From the NCBI GenBank assembly GCA_041686955.1, contig JAWLCV010000001.1, forward strand, positions 1 through 64,000: DNA of 64,000 bases. The letters are read 5' to 3'. Below the pieces are notes generated by a model, which was given only the letters and a program-made list of their open reading frames with translations, did not search any database and was not told where the DNA came from. Below, piece by piece: positions 24,418-34,651 of the stretch. The position numbers were made by a program, and so were the translations under genes. Source of the DNA: UBA7803 sp041686955 (GTDB taxonomy: Bacteria > Pseudomonadota > Gammaproteobacteria > Pseudomonadales > Azotimanducaceae). Numbering within the stretch: the stretch's first letter is position 1; the number at the start of each line of letters is the position of its first letter.

Positions 24418-27312
24418 TTAATGGAGTGAATGGATGCCGGCTTCGACCCACTCGTCCAGAGAGCTTCCGACATCCAATGCCACTCCGCCGCAACGCTTGG
24501 CATCACCCAGGAATATCTTGCCGATCACCCCGGCGGCCACGAGCACCAGGTCACCGGGTCTTACGGTTCGCGTGATCTCCTCGCGAATCTCCGAATACAC
24601 GTGTGGCAACGTCTTGTCGTGGGACGAATACTTGTGATTACCAACGGTGCGAGAATGTGTCGGGATTTGGATGTAGAGACGCTCGGCCAGCGAGCCGAAA
24701 AGCTTTACGATCTCCTCGGGGGTTACGCTGGCGACTACCACCACCCGCTCTGCCAGGCTCGCGAGGTCGTAAATTCGCTGCAGATCGTTGAACAATGGCA
24801 GGTTGCACTTTTCCTCTGCAAAGAGCTGATCATCGCGCGAGTACTCGGAGACCCTGCTCAGCACCTCGACGAGGCCTCTGCCCTGGAGCGAACTCAAGAG
24901 CGAGCTGCTTTTGTCCGTGCTGTCGCGAAGAAACCGATACACGCACGGAATGCCGAGCACGTCGGCGTTTTCGGCTGCAGCTCGGATCTCGGGCAGAATG
25001 CGCCGGCGCAGATCTTCCGATAGCTCCTCGCGCCACCAGTGGCGCTCCCGATTCTTCATGTCGATCTCTGTGAAGTGGCGATATGCCTCTCCAAAGATGT
25101 AGCCCTCGCCGTCACTCAGACGAACAAGCGAGAAAGGCGTTTTCCTTCTCAACGCTGTCGCGACAGCATCGAAGAACGCGCCCCTCTCGTTCCGGGACCA
25201 CCGGACGTCCATGTAGAATAATCGATCCCGAAGACGGTCGTAGCAGGGCTTTACGAGGTGTTCGAAGTCCCTCCGCGCACCGCTCGATGCGGAGCCCAGG
25301 AATCTGTCCTCGATCTCTCCGTGTGTCCATGGCTGTCTTTCGAACATTGACTCCGTCGCCGAAAGCACCTGCAGTTTAAGGCGATGGAACGCAGACAGCC
25401 CTTCGTATAGCTGCGTGGGGAGCAGATTCAGGGCAGCTTGCATGGTCAACCGCTCCCGCAGCCATTTCACGATGGCAATTCGGTGATTGACATGCAGGTT
25501 CTCTACTATGATTGGCGGTGCCTCGGCTAGAAAGCGCTCAATGCGCTTGTCCAATCCCAGTCTCAAGAGGAATAAGAGAAACTGGATGTCGGCACGCCAG
25601 CGCTGATTCGGCTCTGCGCCGTTCGACAGGACGTAGGCGACCATCTGATCGAGTTCCTGGTCGCTGGTGTTGCGTCCGGAGAGCTCTATGTCGCGCCTCT
25701 TGACGGAGTAAACCAGTTCCGAGCGAACGTCTCGTACGCGACGAGTGGCGGAGAACACCTCGTGAGCCGCGGCGGACCGTTCAGCGAAGAGGGCTTCAAA
25801 GGAGGTGACGAAGTCGACCTCGGTCACCGAGGGGCTCCATCTACCAACGCAGAACCGCCGGGACTCGTTCAGTACGTCGATGGTCGAATTCGGCGCAACG
25901 GTCAACATGAGGCGGGAGAAGTGGCTTTTGGCGCCAGCAAGCTGTGCCTCGGTCTTCGATGATGCGCCGTCGTACATACTCGCGCAGCTGTTGGGGCGCC
26001 TGCCTGTCTTACGTTTAGGGAAGTACCGTGACAGACTCCGGACAAGTCGTGCCTCTTCGTCCGTGTGCCCGGGATCCGCCCAGGGATCGTACCTCTCGAA
26101 CTCCGCAAGCCATGCTTCATCTGGATCGAAGTCCGTCCAAAAGCGTCTCTGGAGATCCTCCATCGTGAGCTGTGGCGCGATGCCTCGCCTGGAGAATCCG
26201 TAGTAGTCGTCCGGGACTGCATCCATTCCGTAGTACTGAAAAACGGGAATGCCCCGATGCAACAGTTCGATGACCACGGACGAGTTTGCCACCACGGCAA
26301 TGTGGGGCTGTTCCGGTACGCCGGTACTCACGGGGACGGATGGGCACTCCTGCTGAACCTGTTGCACTGGGATACTGGGGTGTGGTTTCACGAACAGGGA
26401 GCGAACTTGGCCGTTGCCCTTCAACCGCTCGATAGCGCGTTGCACGCCATGCCAGTCGACCTGTGCCGTCAGGTAGACTCCCACCGTCACTTCGTCTGAG
26501 TTTGCTGTTGCGAATCCGGAAAGATTGAGCGGAGTCTCTTCGCGGCTGACGACGTGCACGTGTCCGCTGAATTGTCCAATCTCTTGGTATGTCTGCAGCG
26601 ACGCGCGATTGCGAAGGATCGAGACTTCGAAATCCAGTTCCGGGAAGGCGGTTGTCACCTCTGCGTGCTGGATGTAGATCCTCGGGAGGCCGAGTTCCTT
26701 TGCCACCATGGAGCACGCCACCTGGAGGGGTGAGTGATCGTTGGCGAATACCAGTACCCGGGGGGGCGAGCCGGCGTACTGGAAGCTGTGCGACCAGCTC
26801 AAATACGCGTGTACGTAGTTGATCAACTGGAACAGCGCTGGTCTCCCCACTTCCTTCTTGGAAACGAAGTCCGCAAAGCCTTCTCTCACGATACCTACCA
26901 GGCGACCTTGCTCTGATAGTTTTGAGCTGGGCTTCGGCTGAACGAAAGCGGAGTTGAACAGGCGGTCGTCGAGTCCGTTTCGGCGCAGAAAGGACTTGAG
27001 AAAGCCGAACTCGCGCAGGTTGTTGCTGGTCCTCCCGTATGCGACCGCCAACCGAGGTGGCAGGATTTGGATCAGCGCGCGCTTCTTGCAGAGTGTCCTG
27101 TCAAGGATCGCCAGGGCCTGTTCGCTCGAGATCCGGCCCTTGGGCATGACCGTAGCGTACCTGTCGAAGAAGGTATCTACGCGGGTGCCTAGAATGTCCT
27201 CGTATCTCGGGTTGCTCAGAACCGGTTTTGCGACGCGGTTCAGCCCTTCTTCAAAGTTGGAAGGAACAATCGCCGACTCATACAGAGATGCATGCGGCGA
27301 GGGGCCTCTCAT
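24418..27312 (-). CDS. Large fusion protein: GT-B-like N-terminal part and GT-D-type glycosyltransferase C-terminal domain
   Basis: This is a 964-residue protein. Residues about 150-430 resemble capsule/teichoic glycosyltransferase-like domains (VLVFANDHSPLQVACSMVAK, IYIQHAEVT, SLFVKPHPSIPV, AVVANSSVVIELLHRGIPVF). The KPHP and S-S-x-x-x-E-x-x-x-x-G-x-P parts are the nucleotide-sugar site of that group. Residues about 450-700 are helical and unassigned. From about 727 a GT-D (DUF1792-like) domain begins: FSLVRLSDGEGYIFG holds the DxE metal motif (734-736) and GGVALDVGSSLDEW closes it. Two transferase modules in one chain suggest two successive sugar additions, perhaps including pseudaminic acid. 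It is coupled by ATGA to the coiled-coil protein gene upstream. Confidence 0.75.
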   Translation of the reverse strand: MRGPSPHASLYESAIVPSNFEEGLNRVAKPVLSNPRYEDILGTRVDTFFDRYATVMPKGRISSEQALAILDRTLCKKRALIQILPPRLAVAYGRTSNNLREFGFLKSFLRRNGLDDRLFNSAFVQPKPSSKLSEQGRLVGIVREGFADFVSKKEVGRPALFQLINYVHAYLSWSHSFQYAGSPPRVLVFANDHSPLQVACSMVAKELGLPRIYIQHAEVTTAFPELDFEVSILRNRASLQTYQEIGQFSGHVHVVSREETPLNLSGFATANSDEVTVGVYLTAQVDWHGVQRAIERLKGNGQVRSLFVKPHPSIPVQQVQQECPSVPVSTGVPEQPHIAVVANSSVVIELLHRGIPVFQYYGMDAVPDDYYGFSRRGIAPQLTMEDLQRRFWTDFDPDEAWLAEFERYDPWADPGHTDEEARLVRSLSRYFPKRKTGRRPNSCASMYDGASSKTEAQLAGAKSHFSRLMLTVAPNSTIDVLNESRRFCVGRWSPSVTEVDFVTSFEALFAERSAAAHEVFSATRRVRDVRSELVYSVKRRDIELSGRNTSDQELDQMVAYVLSNGAEPNQRWRADIQFLLFLLRLGLDKRIERFLAEAPPIIVENLHVNHRIAIVKWLRERLTMQAALNLLPTQLYEGLSAFHRLKLQVLSATESMFERQPWTHGEIEDRFLGSASSGARRDFEHLVKPCYDRLRDRLFYMDVRWSRNERGAFFDAVATALRRKTPFSLVRLSDGEGYIFGEAYRHFTEIDMKNRERHWWREELSEDLRRRILPEIRAAAENADVLGIPCVYRFLRDSTDKSSSLLSSLQGRGLVEVLSRVSEYSRDDQLFAEEKCNLPLFNDLQRIYDLASLAERVVVVASVTPEEIVKLFGSLAERLYIQIPTHSRTVGNHKYSSHDKTLPHVYSEIREEITRTVRPGDLVLVAAGVIGKIFLGDAKRCGGVALDVGSSLDEWVEAGIHSLH

Positions 27313-28271
27313 CGCCCGATAACCCGTTTGAGTAGTTCCATGGTGCTTCGAAGGGGCTTGGTGATCTTCCAGGATGTCGACTTCATCATGTTCTCGAGCG
27401 CCCGGGTGCGGTTGGCAAGCCTCCGCTCCAACCCGACGATCTTCTGTATGGACTCGTTTTGCCGGGCTTCACTTTCGGCGAGCTTACGGCTCATATCCCG
27501 AGTGCTGTCCTCTTGTGCTTTCAACTGGAGAACGTTGTGCTCCAAGTCCATCTGGAGCTTGTGTAGCAACTCGACCAGGACGCAGTTTTCCCGACGTACC
27601 GTCTCCACGTCGCTCAGGACGGCGGACCAATCCACCTCGATTCTCGGCCTGCGAGCCGGGTGAAAGTCCCTGCTTATGTCGAGTTCCTGGGCAAACTCGT
27701 TCAGATCGAACTGCTCGCGCACGTACTGTGTGGCCACCATCAGGTAGAAGTCGTCCCATCGGTGCTTGGCGTCGACGTTCAGGTCGTTAGCATAACTAAG
27801 AGGCCAACCGAGGGTTTCGGACAGATACTCTGCGAAGCAGGCAGGAGCATGGATTGCGTCGTCGGTGGCGATGATACGGACTCGGGAGCGATCGGCCCGG
27901 CACATAGCCAGCAGCGGCTCGACGATTGTGACCCACTGTCGCGCGGTTTCCATGGCTGGCTGGCCATCAGCTAGGCTGCGGGCTAATACGGATTCGAGGG
28001 TCTCAATGAAAATCAGGACCCGAAAGCTTTCGTCATAACCGACTTGACTCTGTATAAAATCTACGTTCGCAGGATCTTTGGGAACGACGAGGCGCTCCGT
28101 AAAAGGATTGATGCCGCCGTTTTCGCGCCCGTCCAGCGCCGTTGGGTTGATGGAGTGAAGCAGGCTTACGATTTTTTCGAACGATCGCGATGGCCAACCG
28201 GCCAGGACGATTCGTCGCGGTTTCGTGGGCCTTGAGTGATCTGTTTGATGCTCGTCAGATGCTTGCGCCAT
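27309..28271 (-). CDS. Hypothetical protein with C-terminal coiled coil, glycan-locus associated
   Basis: This is a 320-residue protein. I chose the ATG at 28269-28271 because GGGGAG lies seven bases upstream; an ATG two codons earlier is too close to that site. Residues about 20-190 form a globular alpha/beta domain (RRIVLAGWPSRSFEKIVSLL, FRVLIFIETLESVL, RVRIIATDDAIHAPACFAEY), faintly like a P-loop sulfotransferase fold without the P-loop. Residues about 215-295 are a coiled coil. The C-terminus has STSWKITKPLR, a short motif common at the ends of GT-associated coiled-coil proteins. It is coupled by ATGA to the 964-residue glycosyltransferase and may be its partner or scaffold. No specific function is assigned. 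Confidence 0.6.
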   Translation of the reverse strand: MAQASDEHQTDHSRPTKPRRIVLAGWPSRSFEKIVSLLHSINPTALDGRENGGINPFTERLVVPKDPANVDFIQSQVGYDESFRVLIFIETLESVLARSLADGQPAMETARQWVTIVEPLLAMCRADRSRVRIIATDDAIHAPACFAEYLSETLGWPLSYANDLNVDAKHRWDDFYLMVATQYVREQFDLNEFAQELDISRDFHPARRPRIEVDWSAVLSDVETVRRENCVLVELLHKLQMDLEHNVLQLKAQEDSTRDMSRKLAESEARQNESIQKIVGLERRLANRTRALENMMKSTSWKITKPLRSTMELLKRVIGR

Positions 28272-28324
28272 CCTCATTCTCCCCTCATTGCTATGTACAG
28301 GTCATTCTTGCCAACATAGCCGGC

Positions 28325-28339
28325 CGCTGTAATACAGCG
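28325..28339. repeat. Short perfect inverted repeat upstream of the coiled-coil protein gene
   Basis: CGCTGT-AAT-ACAGCG forms a 6-base-arm hairpin or dyad in the 194-base gap between 28272 and 28465. It has no T-run for a terminator on either strand. It lies 54 bases upstream of the leftward start codon, so an operator is possible. A dyad this short can occur by chance. Confidence 0.3.
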
Positions 28340-28465
28340 AGTGCAAGGAACTTCTGCGTGAAGGATATTCCGGGATTGGCCATGCCACTTGCCGTCGCTG
28401 GCTTCACTGGACCCTGAACCAACCGAAGTCTATTGCGCCTCGAACGAGCGTAGAGCGGTAGGTGA

Positions 28466-29722
28466 CTAGGACCAGAAACGGATTAGGTCCTCAACTTGCT
28501 CCCGGCTCTTCCCGATTCGCAAACTGCTCCACCCCGATCTGGAGTCTGCAATGATAACCTTCGGAAACGCTCGACTACAGTGGCGAGACCAGAGAGCGTA
28601 GGTGTTGGCTCCGGTGTTCCGGATAACGAGCCAGTCGCCGACACCAAGCACCGACGGCAGTGTTACATCGCGCCCGATTACGTCTCCTTCGAAACATAGA
28701 GGACCGCACACTCGAAAGCGACGTTGTGTTCCCTCGAGTTCGCGTGGCTCCACCGTGACTGCATCAAAGCTCAGCTTCCAGTTGCTCGAATCGTAGGTTT
28801 CGCGGACGAACGAATCGGCACCGACATGTACGATGACGTTCTGGGGATCGCTGCACGAGTCCACCGACTCGATGCGACTCGCGGTCCAGCCAGCCAGATG
28901 ATGATAGTAGCGGCCGAACTCGGTGACCAACCGGTAGGAGCCGCTGAACAGGTCGGGGCACGCTTCGCGAAGTAACGCTGCGTAGCTCTCGACCGATAGA
29001 TCGGGTGATTCCGGGTCGGAGAGAGGGAGCCCGCCGCCGATGTCGATGAAGTGGATGCGTGGCTGAATTCCCACGGCAGTACATCGATCATTGATTTCGT
29101 TCGCCAGAGCACAGACGCGCGAGACCCCTTCGATCAGTGGTTCGAGGGAGCGGGAATTCGAGCTACTGTGCACGTGCAGGCCGACGATGCGGCTGTCGCG
29201 CAAGCAGAGCGCGATCACCTCGGCCTTCCGTGAAATGGCGACCCCGAACTTGGAGTTCTTCTTGCCGACAGCGAGGGAAGCTATCGAATCCGGCTCGATC
29301 TCAGGGTTGATCCGAAGCCCCAACCTTAACGCAGGGAGCCCCTCGTATCGATCGACCTCCTCTATCGTGTTCAAGTTGATCAGAAATGGCCGCAAGAGTG
29401 CGGCGTCGCTAATCTCTTGGCGAGTCTTTGCAGGAGAGTCCCAGATTAGTCGATCGGCGAATCCGGAATGGTGGGCCAGGTAGAGCTCTTCGAACGACGC
29501 GGCTTCCGCATGCAAAGGTAGCTTTGCGGCTTCGGAAAGCACGCACACGAGAGGATTCGTCTTGATCGCAATGGAATGGATACTGCCCGCCGGAAAAGCC
29601 CTGTGCACACGCTCTACCTGATTTTGGAGCACGGCAAGGTCGTAGAAGATTACCGACGTATCGGATGCGTCAAGGAGGCCCACCTCAATGGCGGCCAGAA
29701 GAGCTTCACCGGGTTCAGGCAT
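28466..29722 (-). CDS. PLP-dependent decarboxylase, Orn/Lys/Arg/DAP decarboxylase 2 family (fold type III)
   Basis: This is a 418-residue protein of the alanine racemase-like fold. IAIKTNPLV carries the PLP lysine (Lys54). GLHVHSSSNSR stands for the His-x-GS loop, IDIGGGLP is the glycine-rich phosphate loop, and TEFGRYYH replaces the EPGR motif. CGPLCFEGDVIGRDV is the C-terminal active-site cysteine region. These departures from lysA/speC consensus suggest an unusual substrate. It overlaps the type I PLP gene upstream by eight bases and belongs to a three-gene cassette with it and an ATP-grasp gene. Housekeeping diaminopimelate decarboxylase is unlikely given the motif changes and context. 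Confidence 0.85.
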   Translation of the reverse strand: MPEPGEALLAAIEVGLLDASDTSVIFYDLAVLQNQVERVHRAFPAGSIHSIAIKTNPLVCVLSEAAKLPLHAEAASFEELYLAHHSGFADRLIWDSPAKTRQEISDAALLRPFLINLNTIEEVDRYEGLPALRLGLRINPEIEPDSIASLAVGKKNSKFGVAISRKAEVIALCLRDSRIVGLHVHSSSNSRSLEPLIEGVSRVCALANEINDRCTAVGIQPRIHFIDIGGGLPLSDPESPDLSVESYAALLREACPDLFSGSYRLVTEFGRYYHHLAGWTASRIESVDSCSDPQNVIVHVGADSFVRETYDSSNWKLSFDAVTVEPRELEGTQRRFRVCGPLCFEGDVIGRDVTLPSVLGVGDWLVIRNTGANTYALWSRHCSRAFPKVIIADSRSGWSSLRIGKSREQVEDLIRFWS

Positions 29723-31151
29723 CAGGCGTCCCTTCGGCGGCTCGTTCCAATAGCGAGATGAGCTGCATGTCGTCTGTCAGATCCAAGCCTGACTCGACGA
29801 ACCGGCGGACGTCCCGAGCGCCGATAGCCGCTCGAATGAAAGAACCCGTCCCATAGGAGACAGGCTGGCCGATGAGCACCTTCCGGTACTGGTCGAGTTC
29901 CTCATGTGCGTGAGTCGCGATGTGCTCGTGCAGACGCGCGAGCTGATGGTGGTTCAGGTAGCCGTTTCGGCCCCGGACGCGGAACGAGACGATGGACTTG
30001 TTCGTTTGCTGCTGGTCGCGTAGAAGTTGAAATCGTGCGGATCGCTCGAGTCTCTCGAGGATCGCGGAGTTCCATTGTTCGATGACGCCGTCGGCTCGTT
30101 CGTCGGCCAAACGATCAAACAGGTCCATCTCGCTGAGGGCTGCCTCCCACCGCAACAGTAGGCCGAAGTTTCGGACCGACGGAAGCTGCGACCTCACGAA
30201 TTGAAGCTTCGGGGGAAGATCGTAACGCGAGAAGAGGCGGGCAAAACCCTCCGGTGAGGTAGGACGTTGGCTTCCGAGAACGTCAATCCAGCGGCCGGGC
30301 ACCAGCATCGCACCGCAAAAAGGCGGAGCCTGATAGAACTTCGAACCAGTGATGAACAGCAGGCAACCCAGTTCGAGTAGCCGGGCTACCAGAGCGGGCT
30401 TCGTGCGCATCTGACAGAGGTCCACCGTCCATATCACGTCGCGAAATGGACAGTCCTCGATCACGCTGAGGCTGTTCTCAATCCCCGATTTGCTGCCGAT
30501 CACGAGGTTTGCTATGACGGCAGACGTGGTGCGGTGCCCCTCGATCAGATTCCATATTTCGTCTGCATGGTCGAGGATGGCGCCATTCTGATCCCGCGCT
30601 GACAAAGGGTGATAGCAGATGTCGAGGTCGGGTGATATGGGCAGGCCTTTGGGGAGAGTGGCCGAGATCTGTGATTGCGATGAGTAATACAGGCCCTGGT
30701 GCGCCATCAAAGAGCCGGATCCGAGTTCCTCACAGCATGCCACGATGTTGAAGATGCGCCGGCCGGGGTGCAGCAAAGACGAGAACAGAAGTGGCAGGTA
30801 ACAGAGATCACTGCCGGAAGGGGCGAAAACGACCTCCATGTCGTGCGCGCAATGAGGATCATAGAGTGCCTTGATCCGCTGGCGCTGGTCGTCACGTGCA
30901 TCTTCGAAGTCGGTCTCCGATTTGGACAGTCGGGTCCATAAGGCTCGGGCGGCAGCCTCGCCGTCAGGCGTCAAGGGCGAGCACGTGCACGAACCGCGAT
31001 TGAATACGCCGGTGGACTTGAGTGGGTCCACGTAGTAGCGGTTCTCACCGGCTGCGTTCCGCCACAGGCGCTCATCCCCGCCGCTCACGAGCAGGTCTTC
31101 GAAAGCGGCGACGGGCGATCGTTCAGGCTGCTCCTTCGCGGGTTCCCTCAT
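29715..31151 (-). CDS. PLP-dependent aminotransferase-like protein (fold type I)
   Basis: This is a 478-residue protein whose ATG at 31149-31151 overlaps the upstream stop (ATGA); the frame extends 39 bases further. VVFAPSGSDLCYLPLLFSSL resembles the phosphate-binding turn. VIWTVDLCQMR provides the ring-binding Asp (about 244). FITGSKFYQAPPFCGAML carries the probable Schiff-base Lys (about 271). The fold is that of type I PLP enzymes (aminotransferase class V/decarboxylase-like). I cannot name a close characterised relative. An early Cys pair (GSCTCSP, about 54-58) is unusual. It is expected to make or modify an amino compound used by the neighbouring ATP-grasp enzyme. Confidence 0.72.
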   Translation of the reverse strand: MREPAKEQPERSPVAAFEDLLVSGGDERLWRNAAGENRYYVDPLKSTGVFNRGSCTCSPLTPDGEAAARALWTRLSKSETDFEDARDDQRQRIKALYDPHCAHDMEVVFAPSGSDLCYLPLLFSSLLHPGRRIFNIVACCEELGSGSLMAHQGLYYSSQSQISATLPKGLPISPDLDICYHPLSARDQNGAILDHADEIWNLIEGHRTTSAVIANLVIGSKSGIENSLSVIEDCPFRDVIWTVDLCQMRTKPALVARLLELGCLLFITGSKFYQAPPFCGAMLVPGRWIDVLGSQRPTSPEGFARLFSRYDLPPKLQFVRSQLPSVRNFGLLLRWEAALSEMDLFDRLADERADGVIEQWNSAILERLERSARFQLLRDQQQTNKSIVSFRVRGRNGYLNHHQLARLHEHIATHAHEELDQYRKVLIGQPVSYGTGSFIRAAIGARDVRRFVESGLDLTDDMQLISLLERAAEGTPDA

Positions 31152-31954
31152 CCGCACCCCTCGACACCTCTCCAGAGGCTGCCCAGCCACTGATCCGCCC
31201 AGGCCGTGAACCCGTTGCCTCCGTGCGGCTGCGGTGTGAACTCACCAAATACGGCGCCGCGGTCGGTAGCATACATGTCGATTCGCATGAACATACCCAG
31301 TTCCCGGCCCATGGTCTTGACGCGATCCACGAGTTCGTCGAAACAGTCGGGCTTTGGTAATCGACCGTGCTCCGGAATCTGCGTCGTCACGACTTGACGA
31401 CTGAGCGGGTCCCATTTCTCGGTGAGATACCAATGCCTGTTTGCAGCCAGGCGCGAGTTGCTGTTCCGTTCGATGACGTGGATGAATGCTATGTCGTCGG
31501 CAAAAGTGTAGAACTTGTAGTCGTAGGGAATACCGCGTTTCCCGTCCCAGTTCTGTAGGAATTCCTCAATTAGGATCTTTACGTTGGCTCCACCGGAGAT
31601 CTTGGGATCGCTATGGAGCAGGCTCACCACATCCTTCCTGGTGCAGGGTGCGTCTTGCAGCAAGTTGATGCCATCCTCGATGGCGAAGACGTTCTTGGCT
31701 GACCATCCCACCGATGGCTTTATGACGAATCGGCTTGGGAGATCAGAAAATTCAGGTATCTCGTCGATGTCGACGAGACCGTACAGGTGAGGCACCTTGC
31801 ATCCCAGAGACTCTGCGAATTGCCGCCCGGCGAGTTTGCCTCCAACGTGCTTGTGGTTTACCTGCGCGCCCTCCTGCCACCATCGGCGGTGGCGATCCTT
31901 GATGCGCTGACTGAACGGCACCACTCCATTGTTGCGCATGTCAAGCGGTGGCAT
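31148..31954 (-). CDS. TupA-like ATP-grasp protein
   Basis: This is a 268-residue protein. I chose the ATG at 31952-31954, preceded by GGAAAG; a GTG 15 bases upstream and an ATG 15 bases downstream are alternatives. FVIKPSVGWSAKNVF is the ATP-grasp lysine/glycine loop, VKILIEEFL the hinge, IPYDYKFYTF the TupA-type core, and MRIDMYATDRGAVFGEFTPQ the metal-binding Asp/Glu strand. TupA was named from teichuronopeptide synthesis, where an amino acid chain is attached to a uronic acid polymer. The enzyme probably forms an amide or ester bond on the glycan. It is the first gene of the cassette with two PLP enzymes. Confidence 0.84.
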   Translation of the reverse strand: MPPLDMRNNGVVPFSQRIKDRHRRWWQEGAQVNHKHVGGKLAGRQFAESLGCKVPHLYGLVDIDEIPEFSDLPSRFVIKPSVGWSAKNVFAIEDGINLLQDAPCTRKDVVSLLHSDPKISGGANVKILIEEFLQNWDGKRGIPYDYKFYTFADDIAFIHVIERNSNSRLAANRHWYLTEKWDPLSRQVVTTQIPEHGRLPKPDCFDELVDRVKTMGRELGMFMRIDMYATDRGAVFGEFTPQPHGGNGFTAWADQWLGSLWRGVEGCG

Positions 31955-32012
31955 CACGCTTTCCGGCACCGAGTTTGCGATCGAGGTATCGAATGGCTGC
32001 TGAGCGCGAGGT

Positions 32013-32018
32013 TATACT
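32013..32018 (+). promoter_or_regulatory. Putative -10 box for the OmpA-like lipoprotein gene
   Basis: TATACT (5 of 6) is placed so that transcription would start about 23 bases before the ATG, with TTGGAGA as ribosome site between. No good -35 was found. Confidence 0.35.
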
Positions 32019-32047
32019 GCGCCTTTCCGTTGGAGATTCGACGAATC

Positions 32048-32719
32048 ATGTCAATTCGGGCTGCTCGATCCTTCATCTGCATTGCCGCCATCGCGACACT
32101 ATCGGCCTGCACCACCAACCCCTACACCGGCGAACGCCAGGCCTCCAAAGCCGGCGTGGGCGCCGGCATAGGCGCGGCCGTGGGTGCGGTGGCCGGCGTC
32201 CTCTCCGGTGACGACGCCGACGAGCGGCGCAAGCGGGCGCTCATCGGGGCCGGGGTCGGCGCATTGGCCGGTGCCGGCGTCGGCGCCTACATGGACCGCC
32301 AGGAGGCGCGGTTGCGCGAGGAGCTCCAGGGCACCGGGGTCAGCGTCACCCGCATCGGCGACGACATTATCCTCAACATGCCTGGCAATATCACCTTCGC
32401 CACCAACCAGGCGGCGATCGAGTCCAACTTCTACCCGGTGCTGAATTCGGTCTCCAAGGTCGCCAAGGAGTTCGACAAGACCCTGATCGACGTGGCCGGG
32501 CATACCGACAGCACCGGCACCGTGGCCTACAACATGCAGCTCGCCCAGCGGCGTGCCGACAGCGTGACGCAGTACCTGCAGACGCAAGGGGTGGATCCAG
32601 CCCGGATCTACGCCGAAGGCTATGGGCCGCATTACCCCATCGCCGACAACAGCACTGCCCAGGGCCGGGCCGAGAACCGGCGGGTGGAGATCGCGCTGAA
32701 GCCCCTCACCCAGGGCTGA
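32048..32719 (+). CDS. OmpA family lipoprotein (YiaD-like)
   Basis: This is a 223-residue outer-membrane lipoprotein. The ATG at 32048 follows GGAGA and gives a signal peptide ending in the lipobox ATLSAC with Cys21; the open frame further upstream shadows the divergent gene. Two glycine-zipper stretches (AGVGAGIGAAVGAVAG and AGVGALAGAGVGA, about 36-80) may insert in a membrane. The C-terminal OmpA domain (about 110-220) has FATNQAAIESNFYPVLNSVS, VAGHTDSTG and AQRRADSV...GYGP...NRRVEI, the peptidoglycan (DAP)-binding signature. Codon use turns strongly G/C-ending here, unlike the genes to the left. Confidence 0.93.
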   Translation: MSIRAARSFICIAAIATLSACTTNPYTGERQASKAGVGAGIGAAVGAVAGVLSGDDADERRKRALIGAGVGALAGAGVGAYMDRQEARLREELQGTGVSVTRIGDDIILNMPGNITFATNQAAIESNFYPVLNSVSKVAKEFDKTLIDVAGHTDSTGTVAYNMQLAQRRADSVTQYLQTQGVDPARIYAEGYGPHYPIADNSTAQGRAENRRVEIALKPLTQG

Positions 32720-32730
32720 GGCCGGAGGGT

Positions 32731-33251
32731 TCACAGCGGTACGTTCAAGGTCCCGTCCAGGTCCCGCTCGTCGCAGAAGCTCTCGAACTCGCTTCTGAGC
32801 TGAGCCACCCGGGTTCCGGGCGGGACCTCCACCGTCATGGTCAGGTTGAAGATGGGCGTGCCCGTGTGCGGGGCGTGCTCCGTCTCCGTTTCCAGCTCGC
32901 GGATGTTGATGTTGCGGCTGGAGAAGAAGCCGGCGATGCCGTGGACGATGCCCGGATGATCCATGGCCACCACGCGCACCCGATACGGGATGCTGTGGCT
33001 GGCGCTGCGCTCCTCGGTCCGGCGGTAGAGGTAGGCGAAGTCCGCCGCCCGCGCCAGCTCCGCGAGCTTCGTATCGAGCTCCCCCAGGGCGGCTTCGTCG
33101 CCCACCACCGACATGAGCACGGCGAACTCGCCGCCGAGCACGGTCATGCGGCTGTCTTCGATGGAAAGCCCCAGGCCGAACACCGTCTCCGAAAGCTCGT
33201 TGACGATGCCCGGGCGGTCGCGGCCGATGGTGGAGATCACGGCGCGGGCCA

Positions 33252-33252
<1 letters not shown>
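32731..33252 (-). CDS. gcvR: Two-ACT-domain regulator, glycine cleavage system transcriptional repressor-like
   Basis: This is a 173-residue protein with two ACT domains. The first (about 3-75) starts AVISTIGRDRPGIVNELSE and the second (about 90-170) RVRVVAMDHPGIVHGIAGFF. The paired DRPGIV/DHPGIV loops are the amino acid-binding turns. GcvR in enteric bacteria binds glycine and restrains GcvA control of the glycine cleavage genes. The ATG (33250-33252) shares one base with the glyS stop, so the two are co-translated. Pairing with glycyl-tRNA synthetase fits glycine sensing. The family also includes PurU-like regulators, so the exact target is inferred. Confidence 0.85.
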
Positions 33253-34613
<1,361 letters not shown>

Positions 34614-34651
34614 CGATGAATCCTCGAGTCCAGTGGGTTTGGGCGGCCCGC

